64,000 bases of DNA from Branchiibius hedensis (GTDB lineage: Bacteria; Actinomycetota; Actinomycetes; Actinomycetales; Dermatophilaceae). Shown piece by piece: positions 1 to 6,508 of this stretch. The number at the start of each line of letters is the position of its first letter. Position 1 is the stretch's first letter. The notes beneath the pieces were generated by a model. It was not told where the DNA came from, made no database searches, and saw only the letters and a list, made by a program, of their open reading frames with translations. The position numbers were made by a program, and so were the translations under genes. The stretch covers positions 3,658,001-3,722,000 of the forward strand of contig NZ_UESZ01000001.1 of the NCBI RefSeq assembly GCF_900108585.1, in the 5' to 3' direction.

Positions 1-906
1 CCGGAAACGGTGTCGGGTGTCGGGCTGCAGACGGGTCTTCGGCAGGATTTCCACCTCGTGCGACCGGTCGGCCGACCATCCGGTGACGCGGGCCCACCCG
101 GGGGAATTGCCCAGGAAGTAGCGGGTGTCCAACTCCACGACGCCCACGGTTCCCGGTCCGGCCAGGCGCACCTCGACCCAGTCGTTGCCATCGTCGCGCC
201 GCCGCGAGGTCTCCCATCCCTCACCCATCAGCCGCGCGTTGCCGGGCATGATCAGGTTGGTCGGTGAGGAATAGAACATGTTGGAGCAGCCGGAGATCCC
301 GGCGCCGCAGTCCAGCGCCGCCAGGTTGACGTTCACCCGGCCGATGAACTGCGGATCGGCGACGACTTCGCCGTGCACGCGCAGCCGGGCGATCCCACCG
401 TCGGGGTGCATGCACAACCGCACGTGGGTGACCAGCCGGTCACAGTCCACGTCGAAGGAGTTCAGGTCATCGCCCTTGACGGCCGAGCGTGGCACCAGGT
501 CGAACCAGTCGGTGCCTTCGAGTTCCTCGACCGAGGGGTACCCGTCGATGACCGCGCCCTGCACGGACACCTCCGGTGGGTAGTTGCCCTTGAAGTAGGC
601 GGTGTCGACGATGATGCCGCGCACGACACCGGGAGCGCCCAATCGCACGATGGCCCAGTCGAATCCGGGCTCGCGTCGACGGCGGGTCTCCCACCCGTCG
701 TACACCTGGCCCTTGTGGCCGAAGGTGTAGGTGGAGTACGTCGGCTCCTCGGGCTTGATGAGGTTCTCCTTCTCGGCGAACAACTCATCGTTGGCGGCGA
801 CAACCCCCGAACCCATTGCGCGCGAGGCCAGATCGGGCAGGACCACGAAGTCGGGCAGGTCCGCCTCGGTGGCCAGACGCCGACTGCGGCGATTGGGTGG
901 GGTCAT
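1..906 (-). CDS. alc: Allantoicase, C-terminus cut by window edge
   Basis: Allantoicase hydrolyses allantoate to ureidoglycolate and urea in the cytoplasm. The reverse-strand frame from the ATG at 906 stays open to position 1 (302 residues visible). Two copies of the allantoicase repeat are recognisable: GWETRRRREPGFDWAIVRLG near residues 70-90 and GWETSRRRDDGNDWVEVRL near residues 225-245, each followed by a V-D-T-x-Y/R-F-x-G-N-x-P segment. The family is usually about 330-350 residues, so only a short C-terminal piece should be missing. The start ATG overlaps the allantoinase stop (ATGA at 903-906) and has GAGGAG just upstream, so the two genes are translationally coupled. Confidence 0.93.
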   Translation of the reverse strand, partial: MTPPNRRSRRLATEADLPDFVVLPDLASRAMGSGVVAANDELFAEKENLIKPEEPTYSTYTFGHKGQVYDGWETRRRREPGFDWAIVRLGAPGVVRGIIVDTAYFKGNYPPEVSVQGAVIDGYPSVEELEGTDWFDLVPRSAVKGDDLNSFDVDCDRLVTHVRLCMHPDGGIARLRVHGEVVADPQFIGRVNVNLAALDCGAGISGCSNMFYSSPTNLIMPGNARLMGEGWETSRRRDDGNDWVEVRLAGPGTVGVVELDTRYFLGNSPGWARVTGWSADRSHEVEILPKTRLQPDTRHRFR

Positions 907-2270
907 CGTTCTCCTCGGATCAGGAACTGCCCGTCGGGGCGTTCAATGGTCGCCGGTACGCCGCGCAGCCAGACCCGGCGGGCGACTCCGGACAGCGAAA
1001 CGCCTTCGTAGGCAGTCAGTTTGTTCTTGTGCTGCAGCTCGGCGGCGTGCACGGTGAACGCCTGCGACGGCGCCCACGCGACCAGATCCGCATCGCGGCC
1101 CACCTCGATCGCTCCTTTGCCGGTGAGACCCATCAGCGCTGCGGGCGAGGTGCTCATCCAGCGCACCACGTCGGCGAGGGTGAAACCGCGCCGCTGGGCC
1201 TCCGTCCAGACCGCACCCAGGGCCAACTGGACCGAGGCCACTCCGCCCCACGCAGCGCCCAGGTCGCCGGACTCGATCAGTTTCAGATCGACCGTGCACG
1301 GGGAGTGGTCGCTCACGACGATGTCGATCGTGCCGTCCGCCAACGCTTCCCACAGGGCATCGCGGTTGGCCTCGCTGCGGATCGGCGGGCAGCACTTGTG
1401 CGCCGTCGATCCGTCCCGGATGGTTTCGGCGGCGAAGGTCAGGTAGTGCGGGCAGGTCTCGACGGTGATCGGCAGACCCTCGGCCCTGGCGGCCCGGATC
1501 TCCGGCAACGCCGCGGCGCTGGACAGGTGCAGGATGTGTGCACGGCCGCCGGTGGCCCGCACTGCCTCGATGACCGTGCGGATCGCGGTGACCTCACTGG
1601 CATCCGGGCGGGACGCGGTGAAGTCGGTGTAGTGCGGACCGTGTGCGACAGGGGCCTTCGCCAACTCGTCGCCGTCTTCGGCGTGCACGATCAGCAACGC
1701 CCCGAGCTCGGCGGTGCGCGCCAGGTAGGTGTTGAGCTCCGCGGTCGACAATGGCGGGAACTCCGGTACACCCGAGTCCACGAGGAAGCACTTGAAACCG
1801 AAAACCCCTGCGCTGTCGAGCTTTTCCAGATCGTCCAGGTTGCCCGGGATCGCTCCGCCCCAGAAGCCGACGTCGACGTAGCACTGCCCGGCCGCTGCAT
1901 CCTGCTTGGTGCGCAGCGCATCAACGGTGACCGTGGAGGGCAGGCTGTTCAGCGGCATGTCGATGATGCTGGTCGTGCCACCCGACAGCGCCGCCCGGGT
2001 GGCCGTCGTGAAGCCCTCCCAGTCGGTGCGGCCTGGCTCGTTGACGTGCACGTGCGTGTCCACGCCACCGGGGATGAGGACCTCGTCGGGCTCGAGTTCG
2101 ACGAATTCGGTTGCGTCCCAGTCGGCGTCGAAGGGTCCGAGTCGTGCGATGCGACCGTCTTGCACGGCCACGCTCACCGGCCCGGTCCGCACGTCGTCGC
2201 CGGCGCCGAGCACGCTGTCGTGCGCCCGCAGGACGAGATCGAAGGTCACCACGTCAGTATCCCCGTTCAT
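903..2270 (-). CDS. allB: Allantoinase
   Basis: Cyclic amidohydrolase that opens allantoin to allantoate. The 455-residue protein has the family's usual length and landmarks in order: the metal-binding DTHVHVNEPGRTDWEGF near residue 70, a GGTTSIIDMPLNS segment, the KCFLVDSGV lysine segment (the lysine normally carboxylated to bridge two metals), VHAEDGDE, HILHLSSA and the late metal/catalytic Asp in VSDHSPC. It overlaps its upstream neighbour by 4 bp (ATGA, 2267-2270) and is followed by allantoicase, so the three genes form one operon expressed away from the IclR regulator. Confidence 0.96.
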   Translation of the reverse strand: MNGDTDVVTFDLVLRAHDSVLGAGDDVRTGPVSVAVQDGRIARLGPFDADWDATEFVELEPDEVLIPGGVDTHVHVNEPGRTDWEGFTTATRAALSGGTTSIIDMPLNSLPSTVTVDALRTKQDAAAGQCYVDVGFWGGAIPGNLDDLEKLDSAGVFGFKCFLVDSGVPEFPPLSTAELNTYLARTAELGALLIVHAEDGDELAKAPVAHGPHYTDFTASRPDASEVTAIRTVIEAVRATGGRAHILHLSSAAALPEIRAARAEGLPITVETCPHYLTFAAETIRDGSTAHKCCPPIRSEANRDALWEALADGTIDIVVSDHSPCTVDLKLIESGDLGAAWGGVASVQLALGAVWTEAQRRGFTLADVVRWMSTSPAALMGLTGKGAIEVGRDADLVAWAPSQAFTVHAAELQHKNKLTAYEGVSLSGVARRVWLRGVPATIERPDGQFLIRGER

Positions 2271-3517
2271 CGGGTCAGTCCGGTCAAAGCGGCCTCATCG
2301 AGGCCCGTTTTGGAGGTCACGTCGTCCTGGCTGAACGCGCCGCAGGCGATGCCGCGCAGCAGCGCGCTGGACAACATCCGGGCGGTCGCGGGTTCATCCA
2401 TCACGTCACCTTCGATGCGTTGCACGTACGCCGCGAGCCGGGCACATGCGGGATCGAAGGCCCGCCGGAAGAACAGGTAGGTCGCGGCGTAGCGGGAGAC
2501 CAGGTGCCCGGGTGCCATGTCCCAGCCCTGGTAGATGCCCCGCATCAGCGAGCGCTGCACCAGTCCCGCGTGCAGTCGCCAGGTTGCGAACGCCTGCTCG
2601 GCAGTGCCGAACGCCACCACGTTGGTGGAGCCGTCGGAGAGGCGAACTCCGGTCTGCGCGGCGGCGACCTGCATGACGTTCTTGGCGTGGTCGGCGACCG
2701 GGTGATCCAGCGATTGGTACGCGGCGGCGATGCCGAGTCCGGCCGAGTAGTCGAAGGTCCCGTAGTGCAGCGAGGTCACCCGGCCGCGCCCGGCGTGCAC
2801 CATCGCCGCGACGGCTGCGGTGCCATCCGGGGCCATGATCGCCTGCGCGGTCTCCACCTGGACCTCGAAACCGATGCTGCCGGCCGGCGCACCGAGCGCC
2901 TCCTCGAGGGCGTCCAGGGCGTCGGCCATGGCGGACACCTGTGGCACGGAGGTGACCTTCGGCAACGTGAGCGTGAGACCGGTGGGGACCTGGCCGTTGT
3001 CGACGACTCCGGCCAGGAAGCCGACCAGCGTGGCGATGCCGCGGTCACGGGTGGGTGCTTCGAAGGACTTGAACCGGATACCCCACCAGGGTGGGCGGAT
3101 CCCCTCCGCCCGTTGATCGGCGTACGCCGAGAGGCAGCGTTCGAGGTCAGCGTCCTCGACCGCGTCGGGCCGGCGCCCGTAGCCGTCCTCGAAGTCGATG
3201 CGCAGGTCCTCGATCGGTTCGCGCTGCAGTTTCGCGGCGATCAGTGGGTAGATCGGCTCGATGTCCGCCACGGGTTCGCCGAGGGCGGCGGCCAGGTGTG
3301 CAGCGTCGGGTGCGTAGTCGGCCAGCAGGCGTAGCGCCTCGTCACCCCAGGCCCGGGGCAGGTCGGAGCTGACGCGGTCCGCAGGTACGTACACGGTGTG
3401 GATCGGCTGCCGGTCGGTGCGATCGCCGGGGTAGCGGGCGGCCAGGTCGGCGTCAGCCTCGTGCAGGGTCGCATCCAGTTGGCGCTGCAGAGCGGTGATC
3501 GTGGCGGACGGGTCCAT
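2267..3517 (-). CDS. DUF6986-type aldolase/citrate-lyase-like protein of the allantoin operon
   Basis: First gene of the allantoin operon, 416 residues. I place the start at the ATG at 3517, which has AGGAGG 4 nt upstream; a longer in-frame reading to 3583 would run through the operator. The sequence resembles the HpcH/HpaI aldolase-citrate lyase-malate synthase TIM barrel: IDFEDGYG near residue 105, LTLPKV near 175, FEVQVETAQ with a candidate metal-ligand Glu near 215, and GTFDYS near 255. The exact reaction is unknown. Because allantoin degradation releases glyoxylate by way of ureidoglycolate, a glyoxylate-condensing or C2-handling role is a reasonable inference but is not shown by the sequence. 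Confidence 0.8.
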   Translation of the reverse strand: MDPSATITALQRQLDATLHEADADLAARYPGDRTDRQPIHTVYVPADRVSSDLPRAWGDEALRLLADYAPDAAHLAAALGEPVADIEPIYPLIAAKLQREPIEDLRIDFEDGYGRRPDAVEDADLERCLSAYADQRAEGIRPPWWGIRFKSFEAPTRDRGIATLVGFLAGVVDNGQVPTGLTLTLPKVTSVPQVSAMADALDALEEALGAPAGSIGFEVQVETAQAIMAPDGTAAVAAMVHAGRGRVTSLHYGTFDYSAGLGIAAAYQSLDHPVADHAKNVMQVAAAQTGVRLSDGSTNVVAFGTAEQAFATWRLHAGLVQRSLMRGIYQGWDMAPGHLVSRYAATYLFFRRAFDPACARLAAYVQRIEGDVMDEPATARMLSSALLRGIACGAFSQDDVTSKTGLDEAALTGLTR

Positions 3518-3533
3518 GAGGCCTCCTGGATAG

Positions 3534-3550
3534 TTTCCGAAATACGGAAA
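3534..3550. promoter_or_regulatory. Palindromic operator between allantoin operon and iclR gene
   Basis: TTTCCGAAATACGGAAA is a perfect 6-5-6 inverted repeat. It sits 17 bp before the aldolase start and about 95 bp before the divergent IclR-family gene. Similar copies occur at 4460-4476, 4481-4497, 6333-6349 and 8536-8552, all upstream of purine genes. I infer it is the operator of the IclR-family protein encoded next door. Confidence 0.7.
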
Positions 3551-3642
3551 TTGATTTCCACTCGACGGTACTATGGCTGTCAATGCCGCTGGGCGCTCTA
3601 CGCTAGGCCCACGATCGGCGCGAGCGATCAGGACAAGGACAG

Positions 3643-4404
3643 ATGGCGCAGAGCAAACCGGGTGGCGTGCAGTCGGTGACCCGCGCCCTGGACATCCTCG
3701 AGGCTATCGATGCAGCGGGCGGCGAGCAGGCATTGATCGAGATCGCTGCGGCCAGCGGGCTGCCGACGCCGACCATCCATCGGCTGGTGCGCACCCTGGT
3801 CGACCGGGGCTACCTGCGGCAGCTGCCCGACCGGCGCTACGCCCTGGGCTCGCGGCTGATCCCGCTGGGCAGTTCCGCGCTGACCGCGTTCGGATCGCGC
3901 AGTACGCCCGAATTGCGCCGGTTGGTCGGCGAACTCGGCGAAACCGCCAACCTGGCCACCCTCGACGGTGATCAGGTGGTCTACGTCGGCCAGGTGCCCT
4001 CGCCGCACGCGATGCGGATGTTCACCGACCTCGGACGGCACGTGCACGCCCACCCGCGGGCGACCGGCAAAGCGTTGCTGTCGCAGCTGTCCGATGACCA
4101 GGTGCGCGCTGTTCTGCGGCGCGCCGGGATGCCGGCCTTCACCTCGCGCACGATCACCTCGCCGGAGGAACTGCTCGCCCAGCTCGCCGTGGTGCGCGAG
4201 CGGGGCTGGGCGGTCGACGAGGGTGAACTCGAGGACGGAGTCGTCTGCCTCGCCGTCCCCGTGCCCAGTACGACCGCCCTGCTCGCAGTCTCCATCTCGG
4301 GCCCGGCGGTCCGGGTGGATGAGCGGGTGCGGGCACGCGCCGTACCTCTGTTGGCCCAGGTCGCCGCCGATCTGGCCACTCAGCTCGACGTCGCCTCCGC
4401 CTGA
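3643..4404 (+). CDS. allR: IclR-family transcriptional regulator (AllR-like)
   Basis: 253-residue regulator, the usual IclR length. Residues about 8-70 form the winged helix-turn-helix (SVTRALDILEAI through GYLRQLPDRRYALGSRL); the rest is the IclR effector domain, with GKALLSQL near 145 and a REGWAVDEGELEDGVVCLAVPV segment near 185-205. It lies between the allantoin operon and the uraD-uraH-uricase operon, which suggests it controls both, probably releasing DNA on binding allantoin, allantoate or glyoxylate as known AllR proteins do (family knowledge; the ligand is inferred). The ATG at 3643 is preceded by AAGGAC. Confidence 0.88.
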   Translation: MAQSKPGGVQSVTRALDILEAIDAAGGEQALIEIAAASGLPTPTIHRLVRTLVDRGYLRQLPDRRYALGSRLIPLGSSALTAFGSRSTPELRRLVGELGETANLATLDGDQVVYVGQVPSPHAMRMFTDLGRHVHAHPRATGKALLSQLSDDQVRAVLRRAGMPAFTSRTITSPEELLAQLAVVRERGWAVDEGELEDGVVCLAVPVPSTTALLAVSISGPAVRVDERVRARAVPLLAQVAADLATQLDVASA

Positions 4405-4433
4405 CCTTCGGCGACAGAGTTGTCGCCAACCTC

Positions 4434-4463
4434 TTGACAGTGACGCGCATCACTCTTTAGTTT
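4434..4463 (+). promoter_or_regulatory. Promoter of uraD-uraH-uricase operon
   Basis: A perfect -35 box TTGACA (4434-4439) is followed at a 16-18 bp spacing by a TTTAGT/TAGTTT -10 region (4456-4463). A GTGA-N6-TCAC palindrome fills the spacer and the two IclR-type operators begin at the -10 box, so transcription start and operators coincide, an arrangement expected for repression. Confidence 0.6.
4440..4453. promoter_or_regulatory. Crp/GlxR-like palindrome in the uraD promoter
   Basis: GTGA-CGCGCA-TCAC has both inner half-sites of the Crp-type consensus TGTGA-N6-TCACA, but the outermost bases are A and T rather than T and A. It lies in the -35/-10 spacer. Full 10/10 matches occur at 6384-6399 and 8587-8602. 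GlxR is the usual Crp-type protein of actinobacteria; its role here is inferred. Confidence 0.4.
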
Positions 4464-4497
4464 CTTCATACGGAATAATAATTTCGCAGAACGGAAT
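4460..4497. promoter_or_regulatory. Tandem IclR-type operators upstream of uraD
   Basis: Two degenerate copies of the 3534-3550 palindrome: 4460-4476 (left half GTTTCT, right half CGGAAT) and 4481-4497 (left half ATTTCG, right half CGGAAT). Each has an N5 spacer and the centres are 21 bp apart, two helical turns, so two dimers could bind on the same DNA face. The second ends 3 bp before the uraD start codon. Confidence 0.6.
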
Positions 4498-4500
4498 CCG

Positions 4501-5004
4501 ATGAGCGAGTCCCTCGAGCTCGGCGCATTCAATGCGCTGCCTGCCGCCGAAGCCAGCGCCTGGCTGGAGCACCTGTGCTCCTCGCCGCGATGGGCGGCCG
4601 AGGTGGCAGCCGGGCGCCCGTACGCCGATCGGGCGGCGGTGCTGGAAGCCTCCGATGCCGTGTTCGCGGGGTTGGGTCCTGCCGACCTGGATGCCGCGCT
4701 CGCCGGTCATCCGCGGATCGGCGCAACGGTGTCCGCGCAGGGGCACAGCGCCGACCTGTCCCGCGCCGAGCAGTCCTCGATGGGCTCGGCCGACGACCAG
4801 GTGAAGGCGGCGTTGCGCGAGGGGAACATCGCCTACGAGCGGCGGTTCGACCGGGTCTTCCTGATCCGCGCCGCCGGTCGCTCACCGCACGAGATGCTCG
4901 CCGAACTCCAGCGACGGCTCGATAACGACGACGACACAGAGATCGCCGAAGTGCGCGAGCAACTGCGCCAGATCACCCGCCTGCGACTCCAAGGAGCACT
5001 ATGA
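4501..5004 (+). CDS. uraD: 2-oxo-4-hydroxy-4-carboxy-5-ureidoimidazoline (OHCU) decarboxylase
   Basis: Converts OHCU to (S)-allantoin, the last step of urate breakdown. The 167-residue protein is full length for the family. The catalytic His is in GHPRIG (His70), and the companion Ser and Glu are in LSRAEQ (Ser87, Glu90). The late segment IAYERRFDRVFLIRAAGRS carries the conserved Arg/Phe binding region. Only a weak GGAA lies before the ATG at 4501. The stop overlaps the uraH start (ATGA at 5001). A second, altered OHCU decarboxylase domain is fused to the permease encoded at 6509-8440. Confidence 0.95.
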   Translation: MSESLELGAFNALPAAEASAWLEHLCSSPRWAAEVAAGRPYADRAAVLEASDAVFAGLGPADLDAALAGHPRIGATVSAQGHSADLSRAEQSSMGSADDQVKAALREGNIAYERRFDRVFLIRAAGRSPHEMLAELQRRLDNDDDTEIAEVREQLRQITRLRLQGAL

Positions 5005-5324
5005 GCAGCCTTTCCACCCACGTCCTCGATGCGGTCAGCGGCAGCCCTGCCCCCGCCATCGCGGTCACCGTGACCGGACCCGCTGGCGCAGCGGTCGGCG
5101 CGGGCGTCACCAACGAGGACGGCCGGATCGCCGACCTCGCACCCAGCGGTCTGCCGCAGGGGATCTACACCATCAGCTTCGCCACCGGTGAGTACTTCGA
5201 CCGGATCGGCGTCGCGGCCTTCTATCCGAAGGTCGACATCACATTCACGGTCACCGACGACCGTCATTACCACGTGCCAGTCCTACTGAGCCCGTTCGCC
5301 TTTTCCACCTACCGAGGGAGCTGA
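5001..5324 (+). CDS. uraH: 5-hydroxyisourate hydrolase (transthyretin-like)
   Basis: Hydrolyses 5-hydroxyisourate, the uricase product, to OHCU. At 107 residues it is a standard transthyretin-related protein: the N-terminal LSTHVLDAVSGSPA (active-site His), the internal TNEDGRI segment (active-site Arg) and the diagnostic C-terminal YRGS following LLSPFAFST. It is coupled by overlap to uraD, and uricase starts 5 bp after its stop, so the three enzymes of the urate-to-allantoin route are made together. Confidence 0.97.
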   Translation: MSSLSTHVLDAVSGSPAPAIAVTVTGPAGAAVGAGVTNEDGRIADLAPSGLPQGIYTISFATGEYFDRIGVAAFYPKVDITFTVTDDRHYHVPVLLSPFAFSTYRGS

Positions 5325-5329
5325 CAACG

Positions 5330-6256
5330 ATGTCCTACGTCCTGGGATACAACCAATACGGCAAGGCCGAAGTACACGTCGTGCGCGTTTTCCGCGACGA
5401 CCCCGCCGCGCCGCACGACCTGGTCGACTACAACGTCAGCGTCGCGCTGACCGGTGACTTCGACGAGGCCCACCAGACCGGCGACCAGGCCAAGGTGCTG
5501 ACCACCGATGCCTGCAAGAACACGGTCAACGCCTTCGCCAAGGAGGCCGGGGACGCGGTCCGCCACCCGGAATCGTTCGCGCTGGCCCTGGCCAACCACT
5601 TCGTCGACGACGTACCGCAGGTCGAAAGTGCCCGGATCAACGTCGAGGCCTTTCCGTGGGTGCGCTCGCACGACAACCCGCACGCCTTCGTCAAGAACGG
5701 TGACTACGTGCGGACCGTGACCGTGACCCGGCGCGGGTCTGCTCCGGCGACCGTGGTCAGCGGCCTGAAGGACCTCACCGTCCTGAAGACCACCGACTCG
5801 GAGTTCCACGGGTTCTACCAGGAGAAGTACACGACGCTGCAGCCGACCAACGACCGCGTCATGGCGACCGCGATCAAGGCGCAGTGGGCGCACTCCAGCA
5901 ACGACAAGGACTGGGGCGCTTCGTTCGACGCGGTCTTCGATGCAGTGACCCTGGCCTTCGCGAACGCCTACAGCTACGCGCTGCAGCACACCATCTGGGA
6001 GATGGGCCAGGCTGCGCTCGATGCTGACGCCACGATCGCCGAGATCCGGATGAGCTGCCCCAACAAGCACCACTTCGTGCTCGACCTGTCCTCCTTCGAC
6101 CTGGAGAACAACAACGAGGTCTTCCACGCCGACGACCGGCCCTACGGGCTGATCGAGGCCACGATCAAGCGGACCGCGGACGTGGACGCCTCCGCGGCGT
6201 ACGACCCGGGCCAGGCCTGGTCCGAGGCCGTCGCCAAGGTGCCGGCTGACGCCTGA
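5330..6256 (+). CDS. uox: Urate oxidase (uricase)
   Basis: Cofactor-free oxidation of urate to 5-hydroxyisourate. The protein has 308 residues, typical for uricase, and starts with LGYNQYGKAEVHVVRV. It carries the first T-fold with the catalytic Lys region near residue 7 and TDACKNTVNAFAKE (catalytic Thr) near 60, FVKNGDYVRTVTV in the middle, LKTTDSEFHGFYQEKYTTL near 150 and the late NKHHFVLDLSSF and NEVFHADDRPYGLIEAT segments. AGGGAG precedes the ATG. A strong hairpin terminator follows at 6272-6306, which closes this operon. Confidence 0.97.
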   Translation: MSYVLGYNQYGKAEVHVVRVFRDDPAAPHDLVDYNVSVALTGDFDEAHQTGDQAKVLTTDACKNTVNAFAKEAGDAVRHPESFALALANHFVDDVPQVESARINVEAFPWVRSHDNPHAFVKNGDYVRTVTVTRRGSAPATVVSGLKDLTVLKTTDSEFHGFYQEKYTTLQPTNDRVMATAIKAQWAHSSNDKDWGASFDAVFDAVTLAFANAYSYALQHTIWEMGQAALDADATIAEIRMSCPNKHHFVLDLSSFDLENNNEVFHADDRPYGLIEATIKRTADVDASAAYDPGQAWSEAVAKVPADA

Positions 6257-6271
6257 TCCAGCGATCGACGT

Positions 6272-6306
6272 ACGGCGCCGTCCCCCTTCCCGGGTGACGG
6301 CGCCGT
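6272..6306 (+). terminator. Terminator after uricase
   Basis: Perfect 11-bp stem ACGGCGCCGTC/GACGGCGCCGT (6272-6282 with 6296-6306) with an additional CCC/GGG inside the loop, followed by the T-containing TCGTTGTG. It begins 15 bp after the uricase stop, so the permease gene needs its own promoter. Confidence 0.75.
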
Positions 6307-6332
6307 TCGTTGTGCGGCCCCGCAACCGCAAA

Positions 6333-6349
6333 TCTCCACTCAGCGGAAT
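6333..6349. promoter_or_regulatory. Half-conserved IclR-type operator upstream of the permease gene
   Basis: The right half CGGAAT (6344-6349) is perfect; the left half TCTCCA matches NTTCCG only in its core. It lies about 20 bp before the -35 box of the permease promoter. It is the weakest member of the palindrome family that starts at 3534. Confidence 0.35.
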
Positions 6350-6367
6350 TTAGTTTTCGTTTTTTGC

Positions 6368-6399
6368 TTGACGCGGCCGATTTTGTGACTAGGCTCACA
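6368..6399 (+). promoter_or_regulatory. Permease promoter with overlapping Crp/GlxR-type site
   Basis: TTGACG (6368-6373), 16 bp, then TAGGCT (6390-6395) form a plausible promoter with a transcription start near 6402. The perfect palindrome TGTGACTAGGCTCACA (6384-6399) covers the -10 box. It matches the Crp/GlxR consensus TGTGA-N6-TCACA at all ten positions. Binding there would be expected to block this promoter, unless the true promoter lies further downstream. Confidence 0.5.
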
Positions 6400-6418
6400 G
6401 AGTCCCCGCGGGTGTTTG

Positions 6419-6461
6419 GCATGGATAACCAGCCGCGGATACTCGGTCAGCAAAACCATGT
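6419..6461 (+). ncRNA. Candidate xanthine/urate leader RNA, copy 1 (permease)
   Basis: A short stem (6419-6424 with 6456-6461, core CATGG/CCATG plus a G-U pair) encloses an asymmetric internal loop with AUAACC on the 5' side and GUCAGCAAAA or similar on the 3' side, then a 3-bp inner stem (6433-6435 with 6444-6446). The same stem and loop nucleotides recur at 8620-8661 before xdhA while the apical part differs. A small hairpin with a highly conserved internal bulge in front of xanthine permease and dehydrogenase genes is how the NMT1 (xanthine/uric acid) riboswitch has been described; membership in that class is inferred and I have not matched its consensus. Confidence 0.5.
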
Positions 6462-6492
6462 CTGCCGGTGGCATCCGCGCCGCCGGCTCTCG

Positions 6493-6508
6493 AGCGGAAA
6501 GGTCCGCT
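6493..6508 (+). promoter_or_regulatory. Hairpin presenting the permease ribosome-binding site
   Basis: AGCGGA (6493-6498) pairs perfectly with TCCGCT (6503-6508). The four-base loop AAGG is the best Shine-Dalgarno match, and the start codon follows directly at 6509. An upstream ATCCGC could pair with GCGGA(A) and open it. This is a plausible translational switch for the leader RNA at 6419-6461. Confidence 0.45.

Noticed and set aside
816-2480. Long open frame of 554 codons on the plus strand opposite allantoinase
   Set aside because: It is the complement of a clear allantoinase and aldolase region, with no family similarity and Arg/Gly-rich text typical of antisense frames in GC-rich DNA.
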